Positions 34,225 to 46,150 of a stretch of DNA of 64,000 nt are shown here, in pieces. Made by a program: the position numbers and the translations under genes. The notes beneath the pieces were generated by a model. That model was not told the DNA's origin. It was given only the letters and a program-made list of their open reading frames with translations, and ran no database searches. This DNA comes from Rhipidocladum racemiflorum. Lineage: Eukaryota; Streptophyta; Magnoliopsida; Poales; Poaceae. Location: NCBI GenBank assembly GCA_036346355.1, contig CM070577.1, positions 15,065,666-15,129,665 on the forward strand, given 5' to 3'. Each line of letters starts with the position of its first letter. The first letter of the stretch is position 1.

Positions 34225-35121
34225 TTACGATCGGATCTTCAACTGATGGTATCCCGATCTCAGATCAATCTTGGAGAAAACTCCGGCTCCTCTCAGCTGA
34301 TCAAACAAATCATCAATCCTGGGTAGCGGGTACTTATTCTCCACGGTGACTTCATTGAGTGCACGGTAGTCGATGCACATCCTGAAACTCCCGTCCTTCT
34401 TCTTGACAAACAAAACCGGTGCTCCCCATGGCGACGAGCTCGGTCTGATAAATCCTTTCTCCATTACCTCTTCCAACTGTTTCTTCATCTCTACCAACTC
34501 CTCGGTGGACATCCGATAGGGTCTCTTTGCTATCGGTGCTGTACCAGGTACAAGTTCTATCACAAACTCTATGTCCCTGTCTGGCGGTATACCAGGTAGA
34601 TCTTCGGGAAAAACATCTGGGTACTCATTCACTACGGAGACATCCTCTATGTTGATTGTCTTGGTACTGTTAACCCTCATCTGTCCATCTCTAACTGCAG
34701 TGGCTTGAAATTCCACTTTCTTTCCACACGGGCTCTCAACTGAGATAGTCCTTCGTCCACAATTCAATACGGCCTTGTGCTTGGATAACCAGTCCATTCC
34801 CAAAATAATGTCTAAGGTCTGGGTCTCCAAAATAATAAGGTTCGCTAGGAACTCTATTCCATCTATTAGTATTCTCACCCCGGAACATCCTACTTTCGCT
34901 CGGAGTTCGGAACCAGGGGTTTGAACTAAAAGCATGCACTTAAGTCTTGCAATCCCCAAATCATGACTAGCAGCAAAGCCTTGCGAAACAAACGAATGTG
35001 AAGCTCCAGAGTCAAACAAAACTGTTGCAGGTACTGAGTTAACAAGTAACTTACCTAGTACAACGTCCGTAGCATTCTGCAGTGCATCTGCGGTGACATG
35101 GTTGACTCGGCCTCTCACCAT
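34225..35121 (-). pseudogene. Gypsy protease and RT N-terminal part
   Basis: Aspartic protease with the DSGASHSFVS active site and ILGMDWL flap region, then the linker YPDVFPEDLPG and RT fingers (KRPYRM, FVKKKDGSFRMCIDYR, DLRSGYHQL). Open for nearly 300 codons, then broken by a frameshift inside RT. Confidence 0.93.
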
Positions 35122-36190
35122 GCAGGGTGTGGCTCACTGTCTTTGGCGTCCTAGCTGGGTGGTTCCTAGATTGAAGCGAATCGGGGTCACTCCTGCTTGT
35201 CTTCTTTGGACAAGCTGTTGGCAAAGTGTCACTGGCTCGTTGCGATTGTAGCGGCGTCTCAACGTTTCGCTTGTTGCACTGGAGCGGCGTTTCTAGCGAA
35301 GGGCTGGGTGCAGTAGTTACGATTGACATGTCTTGGTGCGGTGACGGTGTCCTTGTTGCATTTGTGGCTGGAATCAAGAATTGATTTGGTGCAACTCTCG
35401 GTATTTGTTCGTCCTGGCGTGATCCTATTTGTTGCATTCTGCGCTTCCTGTTCTCATCCAGTTCCTTGCGCTTGTCCTCAAGAATAAGCGCCTTATTCAC
35501 CAACTCTTGGAAATCTGGAAAGGTGTGGGTGATCAATCCCACCTGCAATCCTGAGCTAAGTCCCTTCATAAAAGCAGGACTGCGGCTTTATCTGTCGCTA
35601 CATCCTCAGTGCGTAGCGTGCTAGCTGTGTGAACTTGTTCGTAGTCGGCCACCGGTGATTACCTTGCTTCGATGCTCTGAACTCCTCCTTCTTAAGGTCC
35701 ATGATTCCTTCGCACGTGATAATGACGAAACGCAGTGTGAACTCTTCCCAAGTGATGTCTTGAGGGTTCTCTTGCGTGGCACGTAAATTCTCCCACCATT
35801 CGGTAATGTTCCTTCCAAGCGATGAGAAGCGTAGAGTACCTTCTCATTTCCTATGCATTGAGCTATGTGTAGCTTCTTCTCGATTGACCTTAACCAATCA
35901 TCGGCCTCCAATGGATTGGCATTCCCGGAAGAAAGTGGGTGGGTGAGTCCTCATGAACTCGGCAGTCTTGTATTCTCGGGCGTTGTCCTTGATTAACTTG
36001 ATTAGCGATGGCCTGGCGTGACGTGTTGCATTTGTTGCATCATAGCATGCATCAACTGAGTCTGGGCAGCGAGAAAAGCTCCAAAATTCTGCATATCCGA
36101 TGGCGGTCTTTGGTGCTCCATCATTGGGATTTTCTGCTGGGCGAGAACCACTTCCATTGCTTCCAAAGTTTCCGCGGGTGTTCACCATCT
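35051..36190 (-). pseudogene. Gypsy gag, multiply frameshifted
   Basis: Begins at about 36190 with MVNTRG, the usual start of grass chromovirus gag. EADDWLRSIEKKL (about 35911), a capsid-like stretch and the ELVNKALILEDKRKE region (about 35530) follow in different frames. I see no clean CCHC zinc knuckle. At least two frame changes separate the pieces. Confidence 0.8.
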
Positions 36191-36474
36191 GTCGATTTGC
36201 TTTAAGTTTTAGAGATGAGAGGGAAACAAGAATAGACAAGTAATATGGAACTTATGCGGGGCGAAAGGTGTACTTTAAGGTCCAACTTTATAATTGATAT
36301 TAATAACTTGGTATGGTTGCTTACAATGCCTAAGGGCCTTGCAACACATACTGCACACTCAGTAGGCAATGAAAATCCAAATCGAACTAACACTGGAGTC
36401 TAACGCCTAAAGGGTGACTCTTTATTCTATGACGCGACTCGGCGTAGGAGTCTCACTATAGAACCTACGCTCAC

Positions 36475-37191
36475 TCATCGAGAAAACCTCCACGGCACGA
36501 ATGCAGGTCTTTGCGGCATAGGCGCGAAACGATTGCCATGTCCAGCAACTGTGTCATCTGTGGTAGTCGAAGAAGCAGTGTCCTCATCGAGATCTGATTC
36601 CTCCGGATCTGGCTCGTGTAGCTCGAGTACTGGCTCTGGTTCTGTTCCGTACAAAGCCATCTCCAACTCGTCAATCCTTCACAGAAGGTGTGACACATAC
36701 TCTTGAGCTTTCCGCCATCTGTTCTTCTCTGTTGTGATCTCCTTGCGGGCCTTCTGTAGCTCCTTGCTTGTATCATCGAGTACATCCTCCTGGGCGACAA
36801 CAAGTCGTGCCAACTGTGTAACCATGGCATCCTCACCCTGAATCGCCTTCGGGTTAAGAAGGTTATTGCTGCGCGGATGATAACGGAACACCGTGCTCCC
36901 TAACTCTCTGGCGTAGATACGGGTAATGTGCCGCATTGCTCGTCGTGATACTTCTTGGATACCCATCTGCATTGTAGACCTCCTGGCAGTGTAGTGTATC
37001 GGGCGGTTGCCTGGGCCCTTCTTCCTAGCAGGTACCTCAATCTTCACGTCACAAGCCTTGATCAATCCCGCTTGTCTGATCACTTCCACTTGGTATTGCG
37101 GCTTCTCAAAATCTCCGAGAGTTTGTAGCATATGCCAAAGTTCTGCGGCGTGACCAACCTCCAGATCGACGTAGTTGAACTCTCCCTCCAT
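36475..37191 (-). pseudogene. Extra ORF upstream of gag (leader ORF), one premature stop
   Basis: Frame of 170 codons starting MEGEFNYVDLEV, stopped by TGA at about 36679. The same frame continues for over 60 codons to about 36475 with an acidic end (EPDPEESDLDEDT). It sits between PBS and gag, on the gag strand. No recognised domain. There is a basic middle (RRAMRHITRIYAREL) and a predicted helical, coiled-coil-like stretch (KELQKARKEITTEKNRWRKA). The function of such leader proteins in plant gypsy elements is unknown to me. Confidence 0.6.
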
Positions 37192-37390
37192 CTGTCACAA
37201 GAGTGCTCACGTAAGAACTCGGAATTTTTAAATTGTGACAAGGTAAGGAAAAATTCAGCAAGAGACAAGAAAAGAGAGAAGGGGATAAGTCGAGATGTCA
37301 TTTCTTATCTTGACAAACTTTTAGCTTTAGAAAATAGGTTTTATCCTCACTACGACCATTCTAGCTAGGGTTGAGCCTACAGTCAGTATG

Positions 37391-37403
37391 GCTCTGATAC
37401 CAC
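37391..37403 (-). other. Primer-binding site (initiator tRNA-Met type)
   Basis: On minus, TGGTATCAGAGCC four bases inside the 5' LTR, matching the 3' end complement of plant initiator Met-tRNA. Confidence 0.9.
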
Positions 37404-37407
37404 CTCT

Positions 37408-40400
37408 GTCGGGACCCCGAATTTGCAAATCCGGACCCTCTGTGTATTCAGCACTAGTCCAGGAACGCGCTAGTGCACACAGTCTTAACATTGATAAATA
37501 TCACAATCATACCATTCGATACTAATAAAGTACTTTTATTTAAATAACCAAACTGGTTACTCGACCTTATGGTCAAGTCACAAATGTACGCCTCGCAGGA
37601 CGAAACTTATTAAGAGAGAAATAGTAGCAGCGGAAAATCAAGTAACTTCGTGGCGCCATCCAGTATACCACAGGCAACTGACTGGGCTCGCTCCCTAAGT
37701 AGACGGATCCTCTTGGAGCTCCTCCTCCAAAGCTGGTGTAGTCTCCTCTTCCACTGGTGTTGTATTGTGGCAAGGGTGAGTACTTGGTACTCAGCAAGTC
37801 ATGCACAGAATGCAGCTAATATACTACATGCATGGCTTAATACAAAGGAGTGGCTCAAGGTATATTTGCGATGCTTGACATTTGACAAGTAATATAAGTA
37901 GATTCGAAAGCAGTAGAAACAAGTAAAGCATAGATAACTTTTCAAGAAGTTTAACAAGCATCTTTCCCATCCTAATCCACATTTCCATCAACATCATTAT
38001 TAATCCAACCCAACCTTTCAAACCCAAGTTATTTTTGAGAAAGTCTAACCCTTGACTGTAATTCCCGAGCGATGTCCAATACCGTGGACACGGCTATTCG
38101 AATAGATTGTACACTCTGCAGAGGTTATGCACTTTACCCACAAGATACAGTCAAACACCACAAAGGCGAGTTCCCATAACAAAATCTTTCGGAAACCTCT
38201 AACAATACAAGTGGTCCTCCCCGGTTATTGCACACTAACCCTTCCCTTAGCTAAGGCGAAGTCTAGGCCAATCAACCGTTAGATGGGTACCTGGCCTCAG
38301 CCCGATGCGCTCCGTACAACTTACACAAAGGGTGTAGTTGACCTCCTGAGGTCCCACAGTGCGTTATTAGCAACTTAGTCAACTAGGTCCGTCCCATTCT
38401 GAGACATGTGGTTGCCACGTTAGACCAGTTCAAAGGCTTGCAAGGTTAAGTCCTTAGGGTGACCAGGGCAAGACTACCCGAAGAACCAAATCAACATCCC
38501 CAATGCCACAACCGGCCCCTGATTACTCTTGCCACATGCCCCTGGTCGAAAAACTATTTATCAAACCCCGCTTGATTACCATGCACCACGTGCCATCAAC
38601 ATCACATGATACCTTTCCAAAAGCAGGTTCAATATATCATTAAGTCAATATTAACATTTGATTATCCAAAATCATGAGCACGTAGCGTGTCTAAGCGTTA
38701 TACTACAACGGTCTAAAACCCATGTTGGCAATTTAATAATGTCCAACTAGTAATCCACAACTAGGGTGACAAGGGTCATGGCACATATTTAAATAATCAA
38801 GGTGTCATACAAACAAATTGGTATTTATCTAATCCCCCATATTTAAATAAAGTATTTTCTAATTGAACTAGCATGCAATAGGTCAAATCAAAATAGATTT
38901 CAAAATAGGATCAACATGGTCAAAGCACAACTTGCCTTCAAAAAGTAATTGTTCTTGGTCTTGAGTTGGATCTGAGTCAATACTTCTCCTTGAATCCTTC
39001 CAGGCACTTCAACGTCTACTCGTAAAGCGTGCAAATAGCAATACACGAATAAACAATAGGCAAAAAGTGTCCAAACATCCAAATAAAATCCATAAACAGA
39101 GAGAACATAATTTTATGAATTTTTAGAAACTGGAATTGTCAAATTTGGAGTTAAAATGCAAAAGTTATGATTATTTAAAGTTTAAATAATCAATTAAATA
39201 ATTTTACAGAGAAAAACTTTAGTCCAAAAATTAAATAAATTTCATATTTAGGTAGATCTCAATTTTATACAAATTTAGAAATTTGAATCACTCAAATCGG
39301 AGTTGAAACGCAAAAGTTATAAGCGTTTGAAGTTTGAATCAAAATTTGAAATCATTATTCCGAATTAATAAATCATTTTCTTTTTCGGAAATTAATTATT
39401 GCGTCAGCAGGACACGTGGCAGCACTGGATTGGTCTGCTGACGTCAGCCGGTCCATGGACTCGGTCCACGCTCGGCTCGGGTCTACCGTGGACTCGGTCC
39501 ACGGCTCCTCGTGTCAGCGGCGGTGGGTCCCAGCTTGGTGGCGTCACTTCTTGGCGTCGGCGAGGCTCACCACAAGATCGACAGGTGGGGCCCGGCCGTG
39601 GCGTCATTCTTGACGTCGGCGCTTTCGGCTGGGACGGCCGTGATATCTTGAGCCCGCCATGGCGTCGGCGTGGACGTCATGGTGCGATTTGCCGGGCGGC
39701 GACATGCGGGCCCGCATGTCGGCGTCACACGCGACGCGTGCGTGGGCGGCAACGGCCGCTGGCGGTCGACCTTCCTGGACATGTGGCGCCAATCTCGGCC
39801 GTTGATTTGAAATTCAGCGGCCCATTAGATCTCGAGTCTCACGCGTTTGGGTTAACAGCGTTTGATCTGAATCAGTTGGATCTAGATCCAGCGGTCGAGA
39901 TTGAATCTCGAGATTTTGGGCGGGATCTCACCGTCGGGTGGCGTGGCGAAATCGGGGCGTGGGATCTTGATCGGACCGGTGAAGCTTCAAGCGGCAACGA
40001 TGGCGTCTTGGCCGGTAGTGGCCGGAGGCCGAGGACGGCAGCGACAGATAACGGCGTCTGCGGTCTTCTCCGGCGAGGTGAGAGGTCCCTTCGGGTGCGT
40101 CTCGTCGTGGTGAGTCCGGATCTGGGGTCAACGGCGGCGGGGGATGACGGACGGCGGTGGAACGAAGCAAAAACGCGGCGGAGGAGTGCTTCAACTCGGC
40201 GGCGATTGCGAAGCGCGTCAGAGCACCGCGGCGGCGGCGGCTAGAACAGCAGGCGCGCAAGGTCAAGGTGATCCTCGGTGTGATCCGGGCATTAAATAGC
40301 CTCGGCTTCGCGCGAGCGGAAACCTAATTCCTCGCGCGCGGCGGCGCGGCGGCGAGTCCGGCTCGGACTCGGGCGGAGACGGCGACGGAGGACCATCCAC

Positions 40401-40921
40401 GTGGCGCGATCCAGCGGCCACGATTGGCTCGGCAGCGCCGCGGATCTGGATCGGATCCGATCGAGCGGTCGGCGTGATTTGGCCGTTGGATCTCGATCAA
40501 GCGGTCCCACAATGGTTAGGAGTTTGGATGCGGTTCGGCCGAGTCACGTGGCTCGGGTCGGACTCGAAGTCCGACTTCGGAGTTCCGACTCGGTCGGATG
40601 AATAGTACTTGACCCAACTCGAATTTCCAGCGATTTAATAATTAAAATAATTCCCAGTAATTCATTTAATTCATTAAAAATAGCAAAAGACTCAGAAAAA
40701 TTCCAGAAAAATTCTGGAAAATATTTTAGGGTATTTGGGACTTAAATAAAATATTTCCAACAAAACTTTATTTGCAAAATTAAATTCTTTAATTATTTTA
40801 AAATGGAATAAATTCCAATAAATTCCAAATAAATCCAAATAAATTCCAGAAAATTCCAAAAATTCACCAAAGTGCCAAATCACATATGAATTTAAGGAAA
40901 GCAAAATTTTGGGGTGTTACA
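37408..40921 (-). repeat. 5' LTR of the large gypsy element (3514 bp)
   Basis: On minus it starts TGTAACACCCCAAAATTTTG and ends GGGGTCCCGACA. A TATA-like GGCTATTTAATG at about 40300 on minus fits the core promoter. It matches the 3' LTR with many small indels, including one base lost in the mini-exon. Confidence 0.93.
38936..39015 (-). other. Mini-exon in the 5' LTR, one base deleted (80 bp)
   Basis: Counterpart of the 81-bp exon at 29769-29849 with the same acceptor and donor. A one-base net loss breaks its frame, so this copy would not keep the phase. Confidence 0.4.
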
Positions 40922-40926
40922 ATAGG

Positions 40927-41299
40927 TATCCGGTTTGTGGCCATAGTTTGCACATGCACGCTTTCTGAATCTTTTTTTAAATAATGTATATTTTAAATAA
41001 TTTTATAAAAATAATACACCGAAAAGAAAAATTACGAAAATACATCTTTGTCGCCATTTGAATTGGTGACAAGGGTCTGTCGCCAATTCAAATGGCGACA
41101 GAGACCTCAACCCCGTCGAATAAGAAGCTGTTTGGTTGCCTGCATATACAGAGATTTGCATTCAGAGATACAGAATCTCGCTTTTTCTCGTGTTTGGTTG
41201 CCTGCATCTGGTTTTGAGCCTGGCTCTGTAGATGCAAGATTCTCTTCGTAGCCTGACTCTGTAGAAACGCGCAGATCGACCGCTTCCCCGCTTGCAAAC
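40927..41299. other. Intergenic with a hairpin and a MITE-like fragment
   Basis: 41049-41100 forms a 22-bp near-perfect hairpin (TGTCGCCATTTGAATTGG arms, 8-base loop). 41118-41280 has repeated TTTGGTTGCCTGCAT words like a MITE end, cut off by the LTR that starts at 41300. Confidence 0.5.
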
Positions 41300-43506
41300 T
41301 GTAACACCCCGGCACCTAGTGTGCCGCGAATGTCACCACAAACGATACTAGCAACAACCAAATCACATATTTTACATTAAATTACAGCAACTACGCTAAA
41401 TGCTTAACCGAAATTTCGGCAGCATATCCTTTGTTTTTCCATGGTTTGAAGCAACAATAATATTATCACATCATAATAGCATAATAGATGACATCTAAAA
41501 ACAGCACTAATAGGAGTTAAAGCATCATTTCAAACCCATAACGTAAATTCCAACGTTTCATGAACAAATATGGCGGGAACAATAAAACCAAGCATCTAAG
41601 ATAGCATAATAAGATAATCATTACAACTACGAATGAGAGTGTGTAGTTGTCTAGATGAATAAAACTATGTGAAGGTGTGACGCTAACTCCCTTCCCCGAC
41701 TGCCGAGTTCATGGTACCTAAAACAACATAATACAACAAGCGTGAGTTCATCACTCAGCAAAGTGTATTGCAATGGAGTAAACAATAACATCATCCATAA
41801 ACATCTTCATTAACCTTTCATACATCATCATCATAAACATTTCATAAACATCTTCATAAACCATCATAGAACATCATAAGCATCTCATTAAACAACTTCA
41901 TTCATGCAATGCAGTGCACATGTCTCTTTGCTTAGCACATACCGGAATTATCGAGTGCACCCTCTTTCCCTTCCATCCCGTGGAGGGTGCCTACTCTTAT
42001 TGACTCTCTCCCATACACAACCGTGTATGGGACTACGAGGTAGGTCTTTCGTGTTCACTACATGTGAACACAGAGGCCCGCATCAGAATGGGTCGCCTCT
42101 TCCATTATGAATGCACACATGCCAAAATCATGGTTTAACTTACATACATAATCCATATGACAAATGCATAACCATTAACTAGTTATATCCATCAATTCTC
42201 ATGCAAGGATCACATAAAGCAAACTAGCACACAAACATGTATGAACTTGCATAAGTACTCAGTATGACAATTGCATAACCAATATCAAATCATGTTCATC
42301 ATATCACAACCAAGGAGCAAGCATGGCAATTAATCACATCATGAATTCATATTGCAATGCTACCACTCTAAATGGCCACCCAAGCCTAAGCCATCCCAAT
42401 ACACTTGCCTTCAAACGTGAGGGACAGAGTGACGAGATGTTGAGGGCACTCCCGGGGTCACACCACCTGTACATAGGTACAATATACTCAAAACATACCC
42501 ACAAAGCAATACAAGATCTATCATCTACATCTACTTCGCAACCCACTCCCAAAACTCGAAAAACAGAGAATCTATCCAACGGGACAGCGGGCTTCCAACT
42601 AGCATAACTTGAGTTCTAAAACTCTGAATGAGGTAAAAGAGTACATTTTCACGAAGCTTAGGAGATTTTGCAACTTTTTCTAAGTACTTGGAAAGACTGA
42701 ATCGGCACCTAACATCCTCTAATCTACAATTGAACACGATCTGTCCCAATCACGTCACAGATTGGACAGCGCTCGATAAAACAGCCATAACTTTTAAAGG
42801 GATGAACGGAATTTAACATTCTTGGTGTCCAATTAAAGGTAATTGGATTACCTACAACTTTAGTAACAGCCGGCCAACCAGAAAACGCCTCTAAAATTGC
42901 CAAAATCGCGTCCGAAGACCAACGACCTAATCTGCCCGAGGACAGAACGCAGGACAGAATTGCAATCACTCTAAATCCTTCTAATAACAGCACCTAAACA
43001 TCAAATTTAACCCTAATCTTCCCTATCTAACCAGCACCTAAACTCTACGAATAAATTCCCCAAAGCATACCTCTTCTTGGCGAGCCACCCGATCGACGAA
43101 TGCCTCCTCCTTACGATCCAATCTTTCCTCCGCTCGCCGGAAACACTGGGATCACCGGAATTGCCGGTTCCCCGTGGATGGAGGGCTCCCGGACAACGAG
43201 ATGGAGGGCTACGAAGGGTGGTGCTAGGGCCGACTAGAGGTGGGGAGGAAAGGGAGGGGGGTGGCGCATGGGGGAAAGGGAGGGGCGCATGGGGGCAGGT
43301 TTGCTGCCCCCCTTCCTCTCCCACATGGGACAAGGTCCTCCACCCAAGGTTCAAATAGATCCCCCTAGGCCCGAGCTAATTCCCCGAAGGCCCAAACACC
43401 CCCGGAAGAGCCCAAACACCCAGAAACGGCCTGAGAACGCGATATAAAGTTGTACCTAAAAGCCATAATCTATAAAGTCACATTCTAAAATATCACTTTC
43501 CATAAT
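41300..43506 (-). mobile_element. Gypsy LTR F, minus-oriented copy
   Basis: On + it begins TGTAACACCCCGGCACC, which as the minus-strand end reads GGTGTTACA. The minus strand has a GC-rich leader after a TATA-like GGATCTATTTGAACC near 43345, consistent with an LTR read right to left. No PBS lies beyond 41300, so this is a solo or truncated LTR. Its first 458 bp are repeated inverted at 43514-43971. The right boundary is approximate. Confidence 0.6.
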
Positions 43507-43513
43507 GTCACAT

Positions 43514-43985
43514 TGAGTGATGAACTCACGCTTGTTGTTTTATGTTGTTTTAGGTACCATGAACTCGGCAGTCGGGGAAGGGAGTTAGTGTCACACCTCC
43601 ACATAGTTTTATTCATCTAGACAACTACACACTTTCATTTGTAGTTGTAATGATTATCTTATTATGCTATCTTAGGTACTTGGTTTTATTGTTCCCTTCA
43701 TATTTGTTCATGAAACGTTAGAATTTACGTTATGGGTTTGAAATGATGCTTTAACTCCTGTTAGTGCTGTTTTTAGATGTCATCTATTATGCTATTATGA
43801 TGTGATAGTATTATTGTTGCTTCGAACCATGGAAAAACAAAGGATATGCTGCCGAAATTTCGGTTAAGCATTTAGCGTAGTTACTGTAATTTAATGTAAA
43901 ATATGTGTTTTGGTTGTTGCTAGTATCGTTTGTGGTGACATTCGCGGCACACTAGGTGCCGGGGTGTTACAGTTGGTATCAGAGC
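43514..43985 (+). mobile_element. Gypsy LTR F, plus-oriented 3' part, with PBS
   Basis: 458 bp ending CCGGGGTGTTACA, an inverted copy of 41300-41757 of equal length. After a GT spacer comes TGGTATCAGAGC (43974-43985), the initiator Met-tRNA PBS. This is therefore the 3' part of a 5' LTR on +. Confidence 0.8.
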
Positions 43986-46150
43986 GGGCTTTAGGTCCGT
44001 GGTGTATGAACTTAGTGAAATACCATAGGGTCAACTAAAATTTTGATGTGGGATAACCTAGAAACATGGCTTAGGTTATATTTAAAATTTTGTCATAGTA
44101 TAGCAACATTAAAACTTGTGTAAGTGGAATAATTAATTTAAAATTTGACATACATGGATGCACAGTACGAAAGGGTATGGGTATCGTTGCTTTACACTTA
44201 AAAGTTGTATTTAAGCTCTGATGTTGAATGTTACATTAGGTAATGTATGTTGCTATGCTTATGGAATAGTTGATTGAGTTGTTCTTATTATGGTGATTAA
44301 GTGAGGTTGTAGTGCCGAAGGGTTTCGGTCACCTTTTGATCATAGTAAGGTTGGTGTTTGACGGTGTGGTCGGTTAGAGCCATCATCGAAGGACTAATAA
44401 CCTCCCGTGGGGGAGAGTGCTTGTCCTTTCTGTCGTAGATCGGGTAGTGACTGGAGTCAAATAGAAGAGTTTGATGGTGGATTCCTTCGGATTTTTTTTA
44501 CCATTCTGACGATCAGTTTGGGTTGGTTTTTCTTGGTTTAGTTGATTGAAATCAAAGAAAAAGTGTTTGCTATTGGATTTTCGCGGATTGATTCTTCGGC
44601 GGTTTGTGGTTTTGTCTTCCTTGGTTGAAGACAAAGAAGAAGAGTTTAGTGTTGCGCCTTTTGGTCGCCTCTTTGGCTTTGACACCAGTTTTGTTGGTTG
44701 CTTTGCAAAGAAAAGTATAGTTTTGTTCTTGTGTGTCATACTCTGAGTTTAAAAGAAGTTATTTAAGTTGTGTGCAAAAACTTAAGATGTGTCGATTTAT
44801 GTTTTGTGCCTTTGTCAGAAAAGGATTACTTGATTCGCTTAGGTTCCCTCCTGTGGGAGTCTTTAAGATTGAAATATGTTTTGGAGATCTTTTGCATGAT
44901 CAAGTGTGAGTCATGTTTCATTGCAACTTTGGGGGTCAAGTTTCTTGGTGAATTTTGGTTGAGTTTTAAAAAGATAATGTTGCAAACAAAGTAAGTAGTC
45001 TTTTGACTGAAATCATTTGTCATTAGTGAGAATTATTGTTTAGCATGTTATGTATTATGTAACAATGTGGTTTATGGAGATAATGTACTTCTAAGTCAAT
45101 TTGTGAGTTGAATCAATTAAAATGTAATTGTTATCTTTAGCTTAAGATTAAATAAACGTCTAGTGTCGTAGATTACTCTATAGCGAGAATGATTAAAGGT
45201 GTCAATGTACATGCTTAGAATCTACTGCTATATCTTAAATGCGCATGACCATTAACAATGTCTAAAGCTCTAAATCTTGATGCGCAGTTAGGATATCGAG
45301 ATGATGTAAACTAGTAACATTGTTAAAGAAACTTGGTTGGTTGTTTAAAGACGTTCTAATTTAACGTGTTAGTACAGAAATTTAATCGTGTTGGTTTGTG
45401 ACCTTAACTTGAAAGTTGATTAGAGTTGCTATTTATGTTGATGCAAACTATTAGCATAATTGGAAGTACGCAGTCGTTTTCCTGAAATGCTATTATCGAT
45501 GCCAATTGAGAAGGTATAGGATTTGTTGTTTGATGATGTTTTAAGAGCATTGTGATTGCCTAATTTATTAAGTTATCTTAACTAGTTGGAGTATGTTGTG
45601 TAGTGGTAAAATTGTTATAGCCTTTGGATAGGGTAATTAAAAGCAATGCTGTTGTTTTATGATTGTGCAGATAAGTGAGATTGATGACTTAAAAGTGGTG
45701 TTAATTGTTTAGATTAATCGTTGAAAAACCATTGTTAAAATAGAGAAGATTGTAAAATGTGGCAAGGTGTCGAGCACATATGGTGATGGAATGAACAATG
45801 GATAATCATCATGATGTAAGATTTTATCCTTAATAAATGTATATCTTAGAATCCTACTTACGAATTTTGTCTTGTGGAGATAACATTGATGTGTTGAAGT
45901 CATTTATTGAGTGAGTAAGTTTCGATTGTCGAGAAGTTGACGTATGGTTGGTATAAAATTGATAGGTTGATCATGCTAAAATATTTGTTGAAGTACTATG
46001 TTTTAAATATAGAATATGATGTTGTATGATTTGATGATCCGTGAGGATCATGATGAGGTAGTCTTGCTTAGATGTCTTATGATAAACACCAGAAACAAGT
46101 CTCTGAAGTACGTAATACATTGAGACGAGGAAAGGAGTTTAAGCAACCAC
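43986..46150 (+). other. Probable gypsy leader region, no gag-pol
   Basis: T- and A-rich sequence after the PBS with no coding sequence that I recognise. No polypurine tract or matching 3' LTR appears downstream, so the element looks truncated. The right edge is a guess. Confidence 0.4.

Larger units (their letters stand above)
28239..40921 (-). mobile_element. Complete Ty3/gypsy chromovirus (Tekay/Del-like), 12.7 kb
   Basis: A perfect target duplication ATAGG (28234-28238 and 40922-40926) encloses two LTRs of about 3.5 kb and an internal region read on minus. The order is PBS, leader ORF, gag, protease, reverse transcriptase, RNase H, integrase with a C-terminal chromodomain-like segment, then PPT. 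PR-RT-RH-IN order marks Ty3/gypsy, and the chromodomain with tRNA-iMet PBS marks a chromovirus. Each protein region is interrupted by frameshifts or stops. The LTRs differ at many single bases and short indels, so the copy is not brand new. Confidence 0.95.

Noticed and set aside
39399..40244. 281-codon plus-strand frame
   Set aside because: Lies in the GC-rich part of the 5' LTR of the gypsy element, antisense to it, and is broken in the partner LTR.
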